Part shown: one piece after another, positions 51,567-62,331 of the stretch | Layout: the number at the start of each line of letters is the position of its first letter | How positions within the stretch are numbered: position 1 is the stretch's first letter | Source of the DNA: Cystobacter fuscus | Lineage (GTDB): Bacteria; Myxococcota; Myxococcia; Myxococcales; Myxococcaceae | Reading direction: 5' to 3' | DNA: 64,000 nucleotides | Assembly: GCF_002305875.1 (NCBI RefSeq) | Contig: NZ_CP022098.1 | Location: forward strand, 12,214,001 to 12,278,000 | Made by a program: the position numbers and the translations under genes | The notes under the pieces: generated by a model | Databases searched by the model: none | What the model was told of the DNA's origin: nothing | Seen by the model: the letters and a program-made list of their open reading frames with translations, nothing else

Positions 51567-53178
51567 GGGGCGCCTCGGACACCGTGTAGTCGTGGACCTC
51601 GCGCTCGAAGCGCGGCGGCTCGCGGAAGTTGTGCGGCCCGGGCGGAGAGGCACTGAACCACTCGTACCCCCTCGAGCCCCAGGGATTCGCCGGACTCACC
51701 TTCCCGTAGCGCAGCGACCACACCAGGTAGAGGCCAATCAGCCCGAAGCCAAACGCCAGCAGCGACGCGCCCGCCGTGCTCAGCACGTTCAGCCACTGCA
51801 TCTCGCTCGGGTATTGGTAGTAGCGCCGCGGCATTCCCATGTTCCCCAACAGGAACTGCGGCAGGAACGTCACGATGAAGCCGAAGATGATGGTGCACGC
51901 CGCGACGGATGCCCAGCGCTCGGGGAACAGCCGTCCGAACATCTTCGGCCACCAGTAGTGCAGCGCCGCCAGGAAGGCCATCAGCACCGAGCCCACCATG
52001 ATGTAATGGAAATGCGCCACGATGAAGTACGTGTCGTGCCAGTGCACGTCCAGCGACGTGGTCGCCACCGCCACCCCCGTCATCCCTCCGAACGTGAGCA
52101 GGAAGATGAAGCCCAGCACGTAGAGCAGCGGCACCTTCAAGTCGATGGCGCCCCCATACATCGTCGCCACCCAGTTGAAGATCTTGATGGCCGTGAAGAT
52201 GGCCACCAGCATGCTCAACACCCCGAAGATGCCCGAGCCGAACGTGGACTGCCCCGACACGAACATGTGGTGCCCCCACGAGAAGAACCCCACGAACGCA
52301 ATCCCAAACGTGGACGCGGCGATCATCCGATAGCCGAAGATGTTCTTGCGGCTGAAGGCACACACCACCTCGGTGATGACGCCCATGGCCGGCAGCACCA
52401 TGATGTAGACCGCCGGGTGTGAGTAGAACCAGAACATGTGCTGGAAAAGCACCGGATCCCCCCCGCGCGTGGGATCGAAGATGCCCACTCCCGCCACCCG
52501 CTCGAGCGCCACCAGCACCAGCACCATCGCGAGCACCGGCGTTGCCACCACCTGGATGACCGACGTGCCGTAGATGGCCCACACGAAGAGCGGAATGCGC
52601 GACCAGTGCATCCCCGGCGCCCGCAGCGTATGCGTCGTGGTGATGAAGTTCAGCCCGGTGATGATGGTGGAGAAGCCGATGATGAACACGCCCAGCAGGA
52701 TGGGTGTCACCGCCGTGGGCGACGTCGTGCTGTAGGGCGTGTAGAACGTCCACCCCGTGTCCGCGCCGCTCCACACCATGCCGAACACCGTCAGCGCCGC
52801 GCCCGCCGCGTAGATGTACACCGACGCCAGGTTGAGCCGCGGAAAGGCCACCTCCTTCGCCCCCAGCATCAACGGCAGCACGAAGTTGCCGAACGCCGAG
52901 GGAATCGCCGGAATCATGAACAGCCACACCATCGTCACCCCGTGCAGGGTGAACACCCGGTTGTAGGTCATCGGGCCCATGATCGTCGGCCCGGGCGTGA
53001 GCAGTTCAATCCGCAGCAACATCGCGAATACGCCGCCGAGCAGCAGCGCGGAGATGACCAGCACCAGGAACATCACGCCAATCCGCTTGTGATCGCGCGT
53101 GAGCAGCCACGAGCGCACCGTCGTCTCGTGATTCAGATAGGTGGGCTCGGCCAGGCTACCTGCCGTCGATGGGTTCAT
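51556..53178 (-). CDS. coxA: Cytochrome c oxidase subunit I, A2-type
   Basis: 540 residues, 12 helices. Haem a ligands H79 (FTLHGVTMVWLFM) and H391; haem a3 H389 (VAHFHYIMVG). CuB ligands are H254, H303 and H304 (SWGHHMFVSG), with the cross-linked Tyr Y258. The sequence FYSHPAVYIM has YSHP and Ala where A1-type oxidases have GHPEV, so the D-channel Glu is missing and this is an A2-type haem-copper oxidase. It reduces O2 to water and pumps protons. Starts inside the coxB 3' end. Confidence 0.96.
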   Translation of the reverse strand: MNPSTAGSLAEPTYLNHETTVRSWLLTRDHKRIGVMFLVLVISALLLGGVFAMLLRIELLTPGPTIMGPMTYNRVFTLHGVTMVWLFMIPAIPSAFGNFVLPLMLGAKEVAFPRLNLASVYIYAAGAALTVFGMVWSGADTGWTFYTPYSTTSPTAVTPILLGVFIIGFSTIITGLNFITTTHTLRAPGMHWSRIPLFVWAIYGTSVIQVVATPVLAMVLVLVALERVAGVGIFDPTRGGDPVLFQHMFWFYSHPAVYIMVLPAMGVITEVVCAFSRKNIFGYRMIAASTFGIAFVGFFSWGHHMFVSGQSTFGSGIFGVLSMLVAIFTAIKIFNWVATMYGGAIDLKVPLLYVLGFIFLLTFGGMTGVAVATTSLDVHWHDTYFIVAHFHYIMVGSVLMAFLAALHYWWPKMFGRLFPERWASVAACTIIFGFIVTFLPQFLLGNMGMPRRYYQYPSEMQWLNVLSTAGASLLAFGFGLIGLYLVWSLRYGKVSPANPWGSRGYEWFSASPPGPHNFREPPRFEREVHDYTVSEAPHVF

Positions 53179-54334
53179 ACACGGGCCCTCCCGGCCGGAT
53201 GTCGTCCCGCCGCGCGCCGCGCAGCGTCCGGATGTACTCGATGAGCGCCGCCACCTCCGCCGCGTCCAACTGCCCCTGGAACGACGGCATCACCAGCGCG
53301 TAGCCCTCCACCTGCTTCACCTGTGGCTTCATCATCGACTCGGTGAGGTACGCCTCGTCCGCCACCACCGTCCCTCCCCCCTCGAGCCGCTCCTCGCGCC
53401 GGTACAACCCCCACCACGTGGGCCCGATGTGCGCCGTGCCATCCACCGTGTGGCACCTCAAACACCCCTTCTCCGCCGCCACCCGCTCGCCCCGCTCGGC
53501 CAGCGTGCCCCGCTCCGCCGTCATCAACTCCCCATGCGGCGCCTCCGCCGAGTACTCCATCGCCAGACGCGCCGGGACGAGGGGCTCGTCGCGCTCGGCA
53601 GCCCCAGGTGTCGCGTCCCGCAGCGCCACCGGACCCGCGCGCTGCTCGCGCAGCCACGCCGCGTAGTCCTCCGGCGAGAGCGCCACGACCTCCGCCCACA
53701 TCTCCGAGTGCTTCAATCCGCAGTACTCCGTGCACATCACCCGGTAGCGGCCCGGCCGCGTCACCTCGAACCATGTCTGGGTATAGGCCCCGGGCAGCGC
53801 GTCCTGCTTCACCCGGAACGCCGGCACGTAGAACGAATGGATGACGTCCCGGCTGGTGAGCAGCAGCCGCACCGGCCGGCCCACCGGCACCCGCAGCACG
53901 CCAATGGCGTTGGGGCCCTCGGGATAGGTGAACTTCCACATCCACTGCTTGGCCACCACGTAGACGTCCATCGCCTCGGGCGGCGGCGTCTGCATCCACA
54001 CGAAGTCGTGGTAGCCGATGAAGAACCACGCGAGGAACACCGCGAGCGGCGAGCCCACGAAGAGCACCTCCCAGCCCAGCGACGTCTGCACCTTGCGCGT
54101 GGCCTGCGACTCCGAGCGCCTGCGGTAGCGGATGAGGAAGAACCCCGCCAGGCCGAAGATGAGCGTGGCCACGACCATCGCCGTGCTGATGATGACGTAG
54201 TGCAGATGATCCACGTCCCGGGCGAAGGTGGACGCCTGCTCCGGCAGGAAGAGCACCTGGCGGAAGAACTCGTTCAGCGTCCCGCCGTTGCCCGCGTCCA
54301 CCACGCCCCCCACGTCCTCGCCCCCTGGCATCAT
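53156..54334 (-). CDS. coxB: Cytochrome c oxidase subunit II with fused cytochrome c (caa3)
   Basis: 392 residues from ATG 54334 (or 54331), overlapping the preceding stop. Two membrane helices (about 46-70 and 88-108). The cupredoxin CuA domain has H166, C201, E203, C205, H209 and M212 (VMCTEYCGLKHSEMW). A C-terminal class I cytochrome c has C291, C294 and H295 (CLRCH) and the distal Met in LVMPSF. The fusion defines a caa3 oxidase, which receives electrons directly through its own haem c, here presumably from alternative complex III. Confidence 0.95.
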   Translation of the reverse strand: MMPGGEDVGGVVDAGNGGTLNEFFRQVLFLPEQASTFARDVDHLHYVIISTAMVVATLIFGLAGFFLIRYRRRSESQATRKVQTSLGWEVLFVGSPLAVFLAWFFIGYHDFVWMQTPPPEAMDVYVVAKQWMWKFTYPEGPNAIGVLRVPVGRPVRLLLTSRDVIHSFYVPAFRVKQDALPGAYTQTWFEVTRPGRYRVMCTEYCGLKHSEMWAEVVALSPEDYAAWLREQRAGPVALRDATPGAAERDEPLVPARLAMEYSAEAPHGELMTAERGTLAERGERVAAEKGCLRCHTVDGTAHIGPTWWGLYRREERLEGGGTVVADEAYLTESMMKPQVKQVEGYALVMPSFQGQLDAAEVAALIEYIRTLRGARRDDIRPGGPVYEPIDGR

Positions 54335-54720
54335 GGGCTGCCTCCGTCGCGCCGCGCGCCACCCACCACGCGCTCGATGCCCCACTCGATGGGCATGCGC
54401 ACCACCCCCGCGTCCCGATCCACCCAGCCATACCCGTGCAGCTGCTCCGCCTGTGCGTTCTTCTCGTCGTAGGCCCGCGTGTCGAGCGGAAAGGGCCCCG
54501 TGTTCACGATGTTGATCTCCGGCTGCTCGAGCGCCGGAGGCTCGGAGGGTCCCTCGGGGTTGAGGTGCCACTCGCGCGCCTGGAGCTGCTTCCAGGTCAC
54601 CCACACGAAGGCGGTGAAGAGGAGCAGTGTCACCAGCAGCACCGTGCCCACCTGCCACCCCTTGGTGGCATCCGGGTCGCGCTCGGACGTCTTCCACTCC
54701 CGCTGGGACTCGCCGCTCAT
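54331..54720 (-). CDS. Small membrane protein of the act-cox operon
   Basis: 129 residues from ATG 54720, overlapping actF by four bases (ATGA) and coxB by four. One membrane helix (GTVLLVTLLLFTAFVWVTWK), then a periplasmic tail with YGWVDRDAGVVRMPIEWGIE. That motif is shared by small proteins placed between alternative complex III and caa3 genes in related bacteria. Possibly an assembly or linker subunit. No cofactor motif. Confidence 0.7.
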   Translation of the reverse strand: MSGESQREWKTSERDPDATKGWQVGTVLLVTLLLFTAFVWVTWKQLQAREWHLNPEGPSEPPALEQPEINIVNTGPFPLDTRAYDEKNAQAEQLHGYGWVDRDAGVVRMPIEWGIERVVGGARRDGGSP

Positions 54721-55898
54721 TCGTCGTACCCCAGGGACTCGAGCAGGTAGGGGTCTCCCACGGGCATGGTGGCGTGCCCCCGCAGCCGCCACAGGGTGAA
54801 GGCCACCGCCGCGCCTCCCACGCCGAGGAACGCCGACACGTCCGCCCAGTGCAGCCGCGGCCCCTCGGGGCTCACCACCGGAATCACCAGCCACCACGTG
54901 TCCACCGCGTGCGCGCACAACATCCACACCGCCAGCCCCGCCAGCGTGCGGCCATGCAGCTTGAAGGGACGCGACAGGAGCACGAAGAAGGGCAACACGA
55001 AGCGCGAGCCCACCACCGCCATCGCCACCGGCTGCCACGCCCCCGTCGCGCGCAACACGTACCAGGGCACCTCCTGCGGCAGATCCGCGATCCAGATGAG
55101 GAAGAACTGGCTGTAGGCCATGTAGGCCCAGAAGATGCTGAAGGCGAGGAGGAACTTGCCCAGGCTCGCCCAGTGCGAGGCATTGACGAGCTCGCCATAC
55201 AACTGCGGCCCCCGCGCCAGCGCCGTCGCCAGCGTCAGCAGCGCCAGCGCGCCCACGAAGGCCCCGGAGAACCAATACAAGCCATACACCGTGGACACGA
55301 AGAGCGGCTCCAGGGACATGAGCCAGTCCAGTGACGCGAAGGACATGGCCAGCGCCACTCCGGGCAGCGCCCCCGCGCCCAACCACCACTGCCACCGCGT
55401 GAGCCGGGGCTCGCCCGTCTCGTCCTGCCGGCGCGACCAGCGCAACAGCAGCTCGCTCACCGTGCTCCACACCGCGAAGTACAGCACCGCGCGCGCTCCC
55501 CAGAAGGGCAGGTTGAGCCACGGGCGCTTGTGCTCGAGCTTCTTCAAGTCCTCCTCGGACAGCGCGGGAGGCGGCCCGAGCCACGGGTAGAGCAGGTGCG
55601 CCCCGGCGAGCAGCGGCACGAAGAGCAGCGCGAAGAGCGGCAGCGAGGCCGCCATCGTCTCCAGCATGCGGCGCAGCACCACCGGCCAGCGCGCCCGCGA
55701 CGCATGCCACGTGCCCAGCAGCACCAGCGAGGCCACCGCCAGTGCCGCCCAGTACGCGAAGGCGAACAGGTACGCGAAGAGCGCGCGCCGGGTGTCCACC
55801 GCCCACCCCAGGCCCGTCACCGCGAGCCCCACCCCGCCCACCGCCGCCGCGGCCAGCATGGGCACGCGCCCGCCCGTGAAGCGCTCCATCACCTTCAT
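54717..55898 (-). CDS. actF: Alternative complex III subunit ActF
   Basis: 393 residues, ten membrane helices, with LTRWQWWLGAGALPGVALAM, SFASLDWLMSLEPLFVSTVY and AYSQFFLIWIADLPQEVPWY, matching the ActF/NrfD-related membrane subunit. It is paralogous in fold to ActC and forms the second half of the quinol-binding membrane arm. Overlaps actE (ATGA). Confidence 0.9.
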   Translation of the reverse strand: MKVMERFTGGRVPMLAAAAVGGVGLAVTGLGWAVDTRRALFAYLFAFAYWAALAVASLVLLGTWHASRARWPVVLRRMLETMAASLPLFALLFVPLLAGAHLLYPWLGPPPALSEEDLKKLEHKRPWLNLPFWGARAVLYFAVWSTVSELLLRWSRRQDETGEPRLTRWQWWLGAGALPGVALAMSFASLDWLMSLEPLFVSTVYGLYWFSGAFVGALALLTLATALARGPQLYGELVNASHWASLGKFLLAFSIFWAYMAYSQFFLIWIADLPQEVPWYVLRATGAWQPVAMAVVGSRFVLPFFVLLSRPFKLHGRTLAGLAVWMLCAHAVDTWWLVIPVVSPEGPRLHWADVSAFLGVGGAAVAFTLWRLRGHATMPVGDPYLLESLGYDE

Positions 55899-56488
55899 GG
55901 CGCGCCCTCCTCGAGCAGCCGCGCCCTCGCCTCGGCCGGCACGTCTCCGAGCCTCGCCCGCTGGCTCTCGCGCAGCGCCCGCACGTAGGCCACCACCGCC
56001 CAGCGCTGCTCCGGCGTCAGCTTCTCCGCGTAGCCCGGCATCAGCCCATACCCCTCGCTGATGACGGCGTACACGTACCCGTCCTCGTACTCGGGCAGAT
56101 CCACCAGCGAGGGCGGCTCGCGCAGCCCCATGTTGCGCGCCACCTGGCTCACCCCGTCCCCGAGCACCCCGTGACAGGTCGCGCAATAAATCTCGAAGGA
56201 GCCCTGTCCGCCCTCGACGAACTCCCGCGTGAGCGCGAGCGGAATCTCCTCCACGTAGCCCGCGTCCGGGGCCTCGCGGCCGGTGAGGAAGCGCCGGGAG
56301 ATTCCCCGCCGGCTCCTCGGCACCGTGTCCGGCGGCGGCTGGCGCATCGTCCGCCCGTCCGCGAAGAAGGCGTTCTCCCGGAAGGGCAGACCCTTGGGCT
56401 GATCCTTCATCCCCGCCCACCCCTGGAAGTCCACCGAGCACCCCCCGAGCACCCCGACGAGGAGGAGCCCCGCGAGCCCGCGCCTCAT
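55895..56488 (-). CDS. actE: Alternative complex III mono-haem cytochrome ActE
   Basis: 197 residues. The signal peptide has lipobox LGGC (Cys17). FRENAFFADGRTMRQPPPDT is the conserved ActE leader. Haem site CATCH with SFEIYCATCHGVLGDG, distal Met in YGLMPGYAEKLTPEQRWAVV. Periplasmic, lipid-anchored; likely the electron exit toward the caa3 oxidase. Overlaps actD and actF by four bases. Confidence 0.94.
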   Translation of the reverse strand: MRRGLAGLLLVGVLGGCSVDFQGWAGMKDQPKGLPFRENAFFADGRTMRQPPPDTVPRSRRGISRRFLTGREAPDAGYVEEIPLALTREFVEGGQGSFEIYCATCHGVLGDGVSQVARNMGLREPPSLVDLPEYEDGYVYAVISEGYGLMPGYAEKLTPEQRWAVVAYVRALRESQRARLGDVPAEARARLLEEGAP

Positions 56489-57018
56489 GTCTCCTCCTCC
56501 ACCACCGCCGTGGTGCGCGCCGCCAGCTCGCGCAGGTGGCCGAGCAGCACCTCCGTCCGGGCGTGCTCACTCGTGGTGACGCTCACCCAGAAGCCGCCGG
56601 TGGATGCGCTGCGGAAGGACTCCAGCTCGAAGAGCGGATGGTGCGGCCGGGGAAAGCGGAAGAGCACCATCAGCCCGAAGAAGAGCGTCAACGAGGCGAA
56701 GAGCACCGTCGTCTCGAAGGTGATGGGGACGAAGGTCGGCCAGGAGTGCGGCGGCCGGTTGCCCACGTTGAGCGGCCAGTCCACCGCGTTGGTCCACCAC
56801 TGCACCCCATAGGCCAGCACCGCCCCGGACAGGCCCGCCAACAGGGCGAAGGCGCGCAGGGGCGAGGGCTTCAACCCGAGCACCTCGTCCAGCCCCTCCA
56901 CCGGGTAGGGCGAGAAGGCATCCAGCGAGTCCGCCGCGCAGCCGCGCTCGCGCAGCGCCGTGAGGGCCCGCTTCGCCTCCGCTCCCGAGCCGAACTCCCC
57001 CACCACCCAGTAGCGCAT
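56485..57018 (-). CDS. actD: Alternative complex III subunit ActD (DUF3341)
   Basis: 177 residues. N-terminal ferredoxin-like cytosolic domain (VVGEFGSGAEAKRALTALRE, DAFSPYPVEGLDEVLGL), two membrane helices with GYGVQWW-like (LAYGVQWWTNAVDWPLNVGN), and FVPITFETTVLFASLTLFFG, all DUF3341 hallmarks. Structural subunit at the cytoplasmic face. Three bases from actC, overlapping actE. Confidence 0.93.
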   Translation of the reverse strand: MRYWVVGEFGSGAEAKRALTALRERGCAADSLDAFSPYPVEGLDEVLGLKPSPLRAFALLAGLSGAVLAYGVQWWTNAVDWPLNVGNRPPHSWPTFVPITFETTVLFASLTLFFGLMVLFRFPRPHHPLFELESFRSASTGGFWVSVTTSEHARTEVLLGHLRELAARTTAVVEEET

Positions 57019-57021
57019 GGC

Positions 57022-58396
<1,375 letters not shown>

Positions 58397-58404
<8 letters not shown>

Positions 58405-61399
58405 GCTCCAGCTCCGGGTTCGGGTTCGTGATGCGCGCCAGGTAGGCCGTGCGCGGGCGGGTGCCCAATTCGTGCAGCACCGCGTAATGCCTCGCGTCCC
58501 GGTGGCGCCGCGCCACCTCCGACTCCCGCTCGTGCAGCGAGCCGAAGACGATGGCCTCGGTGGGACACACCTGCGCGCACGCGGACTGGAGCGCCTGGGT
58601 GTCGATGGGCTTCCGCGCCTTGCGCGCCTCGATGCGGGCGCGTTCGATCCGTTGCACGCAGTACGTGCACTTCTCCATGACGCCACGCGAGCGCACCGTG
58701 ACGTCTGGGTTGAGTCCCAGCTTCTCCACCTCCGTCACCCGGGGGCGGTACTCCAGGTAGTTGAAGCGGCGGACCTTGTACGGACAGTTGTTGGAGCAGT
58801 ACCGCGTGCCGACGCAGCGGTTGTAGACCATCTGGTTGAGGCCCTCGTCCGAGTGGACGGTGGCGTTCACCGGGCACACGTACTCGCACGGCGCCGTCTC
58901 GCAGTGCTGGCACATCATCGGCTGCGGCAGGGCGCGCTGAGCGTCGGGCGAGCCCTCGAAGTAGCGGTCCACCCGCAGCCAGTGCATCTCCCGTCCCCGC
59001 GCCACCTGCTCGCGCCCCACCACCGGCACGTTGTTCTCCGCCTGGCACGCCACCACGCACGCCCCGCAGCCGATGCACCGGTTCAAGTCCACCGCCATCG
59101 CCCACTGGTAGGGCTCGGCGTACTTGAACGGGTCGTACAGCGCCGCCACCTCCCCCTTGAGGTGCTTGAGGTACTCGGGCCGCTTCTTCTCGAAGGTGTC
59201 CAGCGTGTCCTGGAGCGCCACCTCCCGGCCCTCCATGGACCAGTGCTGCTGCACCGTCACGCACCCGCCCTCCCCCTCCCCCGGCTCCACCTGGAGCCCC
59301 CCCGAGAACCACGGCGCGTCCACGTGCCGCAGCAGGAAGGCATCCACCCCCAGCACCTCGTGCTCCGGGCCCTCGCGGCCCCAGCCCAGCTCCAGCGTCA
59401 CCGTGTCGTCCGCGTGCCCCGGCAGCACGAACACCGGCGCCTCCACCCGCCGGCCCCGCAGCGTCAGCCGCACCGTGCCGCTCGGGGACAACTTCAGGCG
59501 CTCGGCCGTGGCCGGGCTCACCAGCGCCGCGTTGCCCCAGGCCAGCATCGTCAGCGGATCCGGCATCTCCTGCAGCCAGGGGTTGGCGAAGAAGCGCCCG
59601 TCCTGGACCTTGTAGCCCGGCACCAGGTTGAGCTCGAGGCCCTCGGACGGCGCGCCCGTGAAGGCCCGCACGACCGTCTCCACCGCGCCCGCGTCCACCG
59701 TCACCCCGAGCGCGGGCCGCGCGGTGTCCGGCACGGTGCCCACCGCCAGCGCCTGATCCCACGCCTCGTCGAAGGCCACCCCCGGCCCTCCCCGCTCCCG
59801 CTCCCAGTGGCTCCGCACGAGCTGGTACGCCGTCCGCTCCGCCACGCCCGCGAAGGGCGCGAGCACGTCCAGCTCCGTGAGCCCCTGGAAGAGCGGCCGG
59901 ATGAGCGGCTGCACGAGGCTCACCGTGCCATCCACCGCCCGCGCGTCGCCCCAGGACTCCAGCACGTGCGCCGCCGGGAGCACCCACGCGCACCGCTTCG
60001 CCGTGGCGTCCTCGCGGTAGGCCCACGCCACCGCGTTGGGCACCACCGCGAGCGCCGCTCCCAACGTCACCCCCACCGGCGCCGAGGACACCGGGTCGAA
60101 CGCCGTCACCACCACCGTGTCCACCCGGCCCGCGAGTGCCGCCTCCGCCAGCGCGCGCGACACCTCCAGCCCGCTCGGGCCCGGCTCCACCCCGGACTCC
60201 TGGTAGGTGACGATCCGCCCCGCGCTGCCCAGGCGCGCGTTGAGCAGGTGCGCCAGCGCGTGCACCCGCGGCGGCTGCCTCGGGCCCACCACCACCACCG
60301 CGAGAGGCCCCGCCCGCGCCAGATCCTCCGCCACCGCGCGCACCGCGCGCGCGCGCTCCGGCCAGGGGGCAATGCCTTCCCGGAAGCGCTCGAGCCCCGG
60401 CAGCCGATTCGCCAGCTCCCCCAGCACCGCCAGGGCGAAGCGCTCCACCTCCGAGGGCTTCATGCGCAGCCGGTGGTCCGCGTTCATCCCCGTCACGCTG
60501 AAGTGACTCTCCGCCACGTACAGCCGACCCATGGTCCCGCGCTCGGGGGTGCGCGAGCGGGCGAACTCCCGCGCCTCGCGCAGGCTCGCAGGCCCCTGCA
60601 CGAGGAAGTCCGCGTCCAGCGACAACACCACCCGCGCCTCGTCGTGGCGCACGAGCGTCTCCACCGGACGGCCGAAAGCCAGCCGCGCCCCCTCGTACAC
60701 GTTGTCCCGCGCGAGCGCGTGGTACGTCTCCACGCGCGCCTTGGGAAAGCGCTGGCGGATGCGCTCCACCAGCTCGCGCCGCGTGGGCGAGGCCGAGGGC
60801 TCCAACAGCAGCCACAGCCCCTCGCCACCCACGGCCTCCAGGCGGCGCGCGTGCTCCACCTGCGCGTCCTGGTAGGCATTGAAGGAGCTCGGCGCGCCCC
60901 GGTGCGTCACGCTCCGCGTGCGTGACGGGTCATAGAGGTCCACGAGCAGCGCCTGGGCGTGAGGGTGGGTGGCGCCGAGACTCACCGGGTGGTCCGGGTT
61001 GCCCTCCACCTTGGTGGGGCGGCCCTCCCAGCTCGTCACCACCAGCCCCGCCGCGTAGCCCTCGGGGGCCCAGGCGGTGGCATAGGCGTTGGGCACACCG
61101 GGCGTCACGTCCGGGGGCTGCACGGTGTATGGCATGACCTTCTCGGCGGGCCGCTTGCACGCCGCCAACCCCGCGAGCGCCGCCACCGTCCCCGCGAGCT
61201 GGAGGAAGCGGCGCCGCTCGAGTCCCTGGGGAGGCTCGGCCGCGCCCGGAGGGAACTCCCGCGAGGCGGCGCGCTCCCACTCGGGCGAGCGGTGCAGTTC
61301 CTCCAGACTGCGCCAGGCGCGTGGACGTCCGGCGTCGGCGCGAGGCCGGGGCGAGTCCTGGAGGACGGGCAGCGCGTAGCGGTCGATCAGCGATGACAT
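58397..61399 (-). CDS. actB: Alternative complex III subunit ActB (fused molybdopterin-like and FeS protein)
   Basis: 1000 residues from ATG 61399, beginning inside actA. Twin-arginine-type [16 protein letters not shown] followed by lipobox-like LAAC gives Tat export and probable lipidation. The first two-thirds resemble the CISM large subunit without its molybdenum-binding residues. The last third is a ferredoxin subunit with cysteine sets [46 protein letters not shown] and CTYCVQR...CAQVCP, giving 4Fe-4S clusters and probably a 3Fe-4S. It carries electrons from quinol to the haem subunits. Confidence 0.95.
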
Positions 61400-62034
61400 G
61401 TCGTGCAGTCCATTCGGGGGTGGACGTCGAGGCGGCGCACCAGCTCCTCGGGCGAGGGATCTTCCGGACGGCGCTCCCAGCGCATCGAGGTGAGGGCCGA
61501 CAGCGGGCGCAGGTGGGGAGCGGGATCGCGGTGGCACTCCAGGCACCAGCCCATGGAGAGCGGATGCTCCTGGGTGACGGAGGGCATCAAGTCCACACGG
61601 CCGTGGCAGGTGACACACCCCACGCCCTTGCGCACATGGATGGAGTGGTTGAAGTAGACGAAGTCCGGCAGGTCATGCACCCGCCGCCAGGGAATGGGAC
61701 GGTCGGCGAAGAAAGACTGGCGTACCGGCTCCAGGAGCGGACTCTGGTTCCAGACCTGCGCGTGGCAGTTGAGACAGGTGGACACCGAGGGATAGCCGGC
61801 GCTCGGGGAGACCTCGACGGTGTTGTGGCAATAACGACAGTCGATGGCCTCGTCGCCCGCGTGGTGGCGGTGATCGAACTGGACCGGCTGCGCCACGGGC
61901 TGGCGCATGTTCTGCGCGAGCGGGCTCCGGGCATAGAGCCACAGCGAGCCCACTCCGAGCACCGGCGTGGCCAACAGGCCCAGCGCGGCCACCCGGGCCA
62001 CGGTGTTCGCGCGAGGTGTGAAGATCCAGGCCAT
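61387..62034 (-). CDS. actA: Alternative complex III penta-haem cytochrome ActA
   Basis: 215 residues. One N-terminal anchor helix (VAALGLLATPVLGVGSLWLY), then five CxxCH sites: CRYCH, CLNCH, CVTCH, CLECH and CTTCH, the last at the C-terminus. QPVQFDHRHHAGDEAIDCRY is the standard ActA opening. Periplasmic electron acceptor of the complex. First gene of the ten-gene act-cox operon, whose members overlap or nearly touch. Confidence 0.95.
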   Translation of the reverse strand: MAWIFTPRANTVARVAALGLLATPVLGVGSLWLYARSPLAQNMRQPVAQPVQFDHRHHAGDEAIDCRYCHNTVEVSPSAGYPSVSTCLNCHAQVWNQSPLLEPVRQSFFADRPIPWRRVHDLPDFVYFNHSIHVRKGVGCVTCHGRVDLMPSVTQEHPLSMGWCLECHRDPAPHLRPLSALTSMRWERRPEDPSPEELVRRLDVHPRMDCTTCHR

Positions 62035-62331
62035 AAGGACGAGCCATCGACCCTAAAGAGACTCGATAGGGGCGACAATCACGCTTTGGTCGTGGTCCGC
62101 GAGAATGGGCTGGAAGCGTCTGGAATTGAGCGGCGGGAGCGATGAAGCCTGCCATGACCCTGTACCGCCGGCCCATGCTGCTGTGTGCTGAGTGTCATTG
62201 GGGAGACGAAACCACCAGAGCCACGGGCCGTGACGTCAGTCGAGGAAGCGTCTCCATCCCGAGCGGCTCGCGGACACTGTATGAAGTTTGACATGCACAA
62301 AATGGGCGGGATGACCCCGGCGGCACGCTCG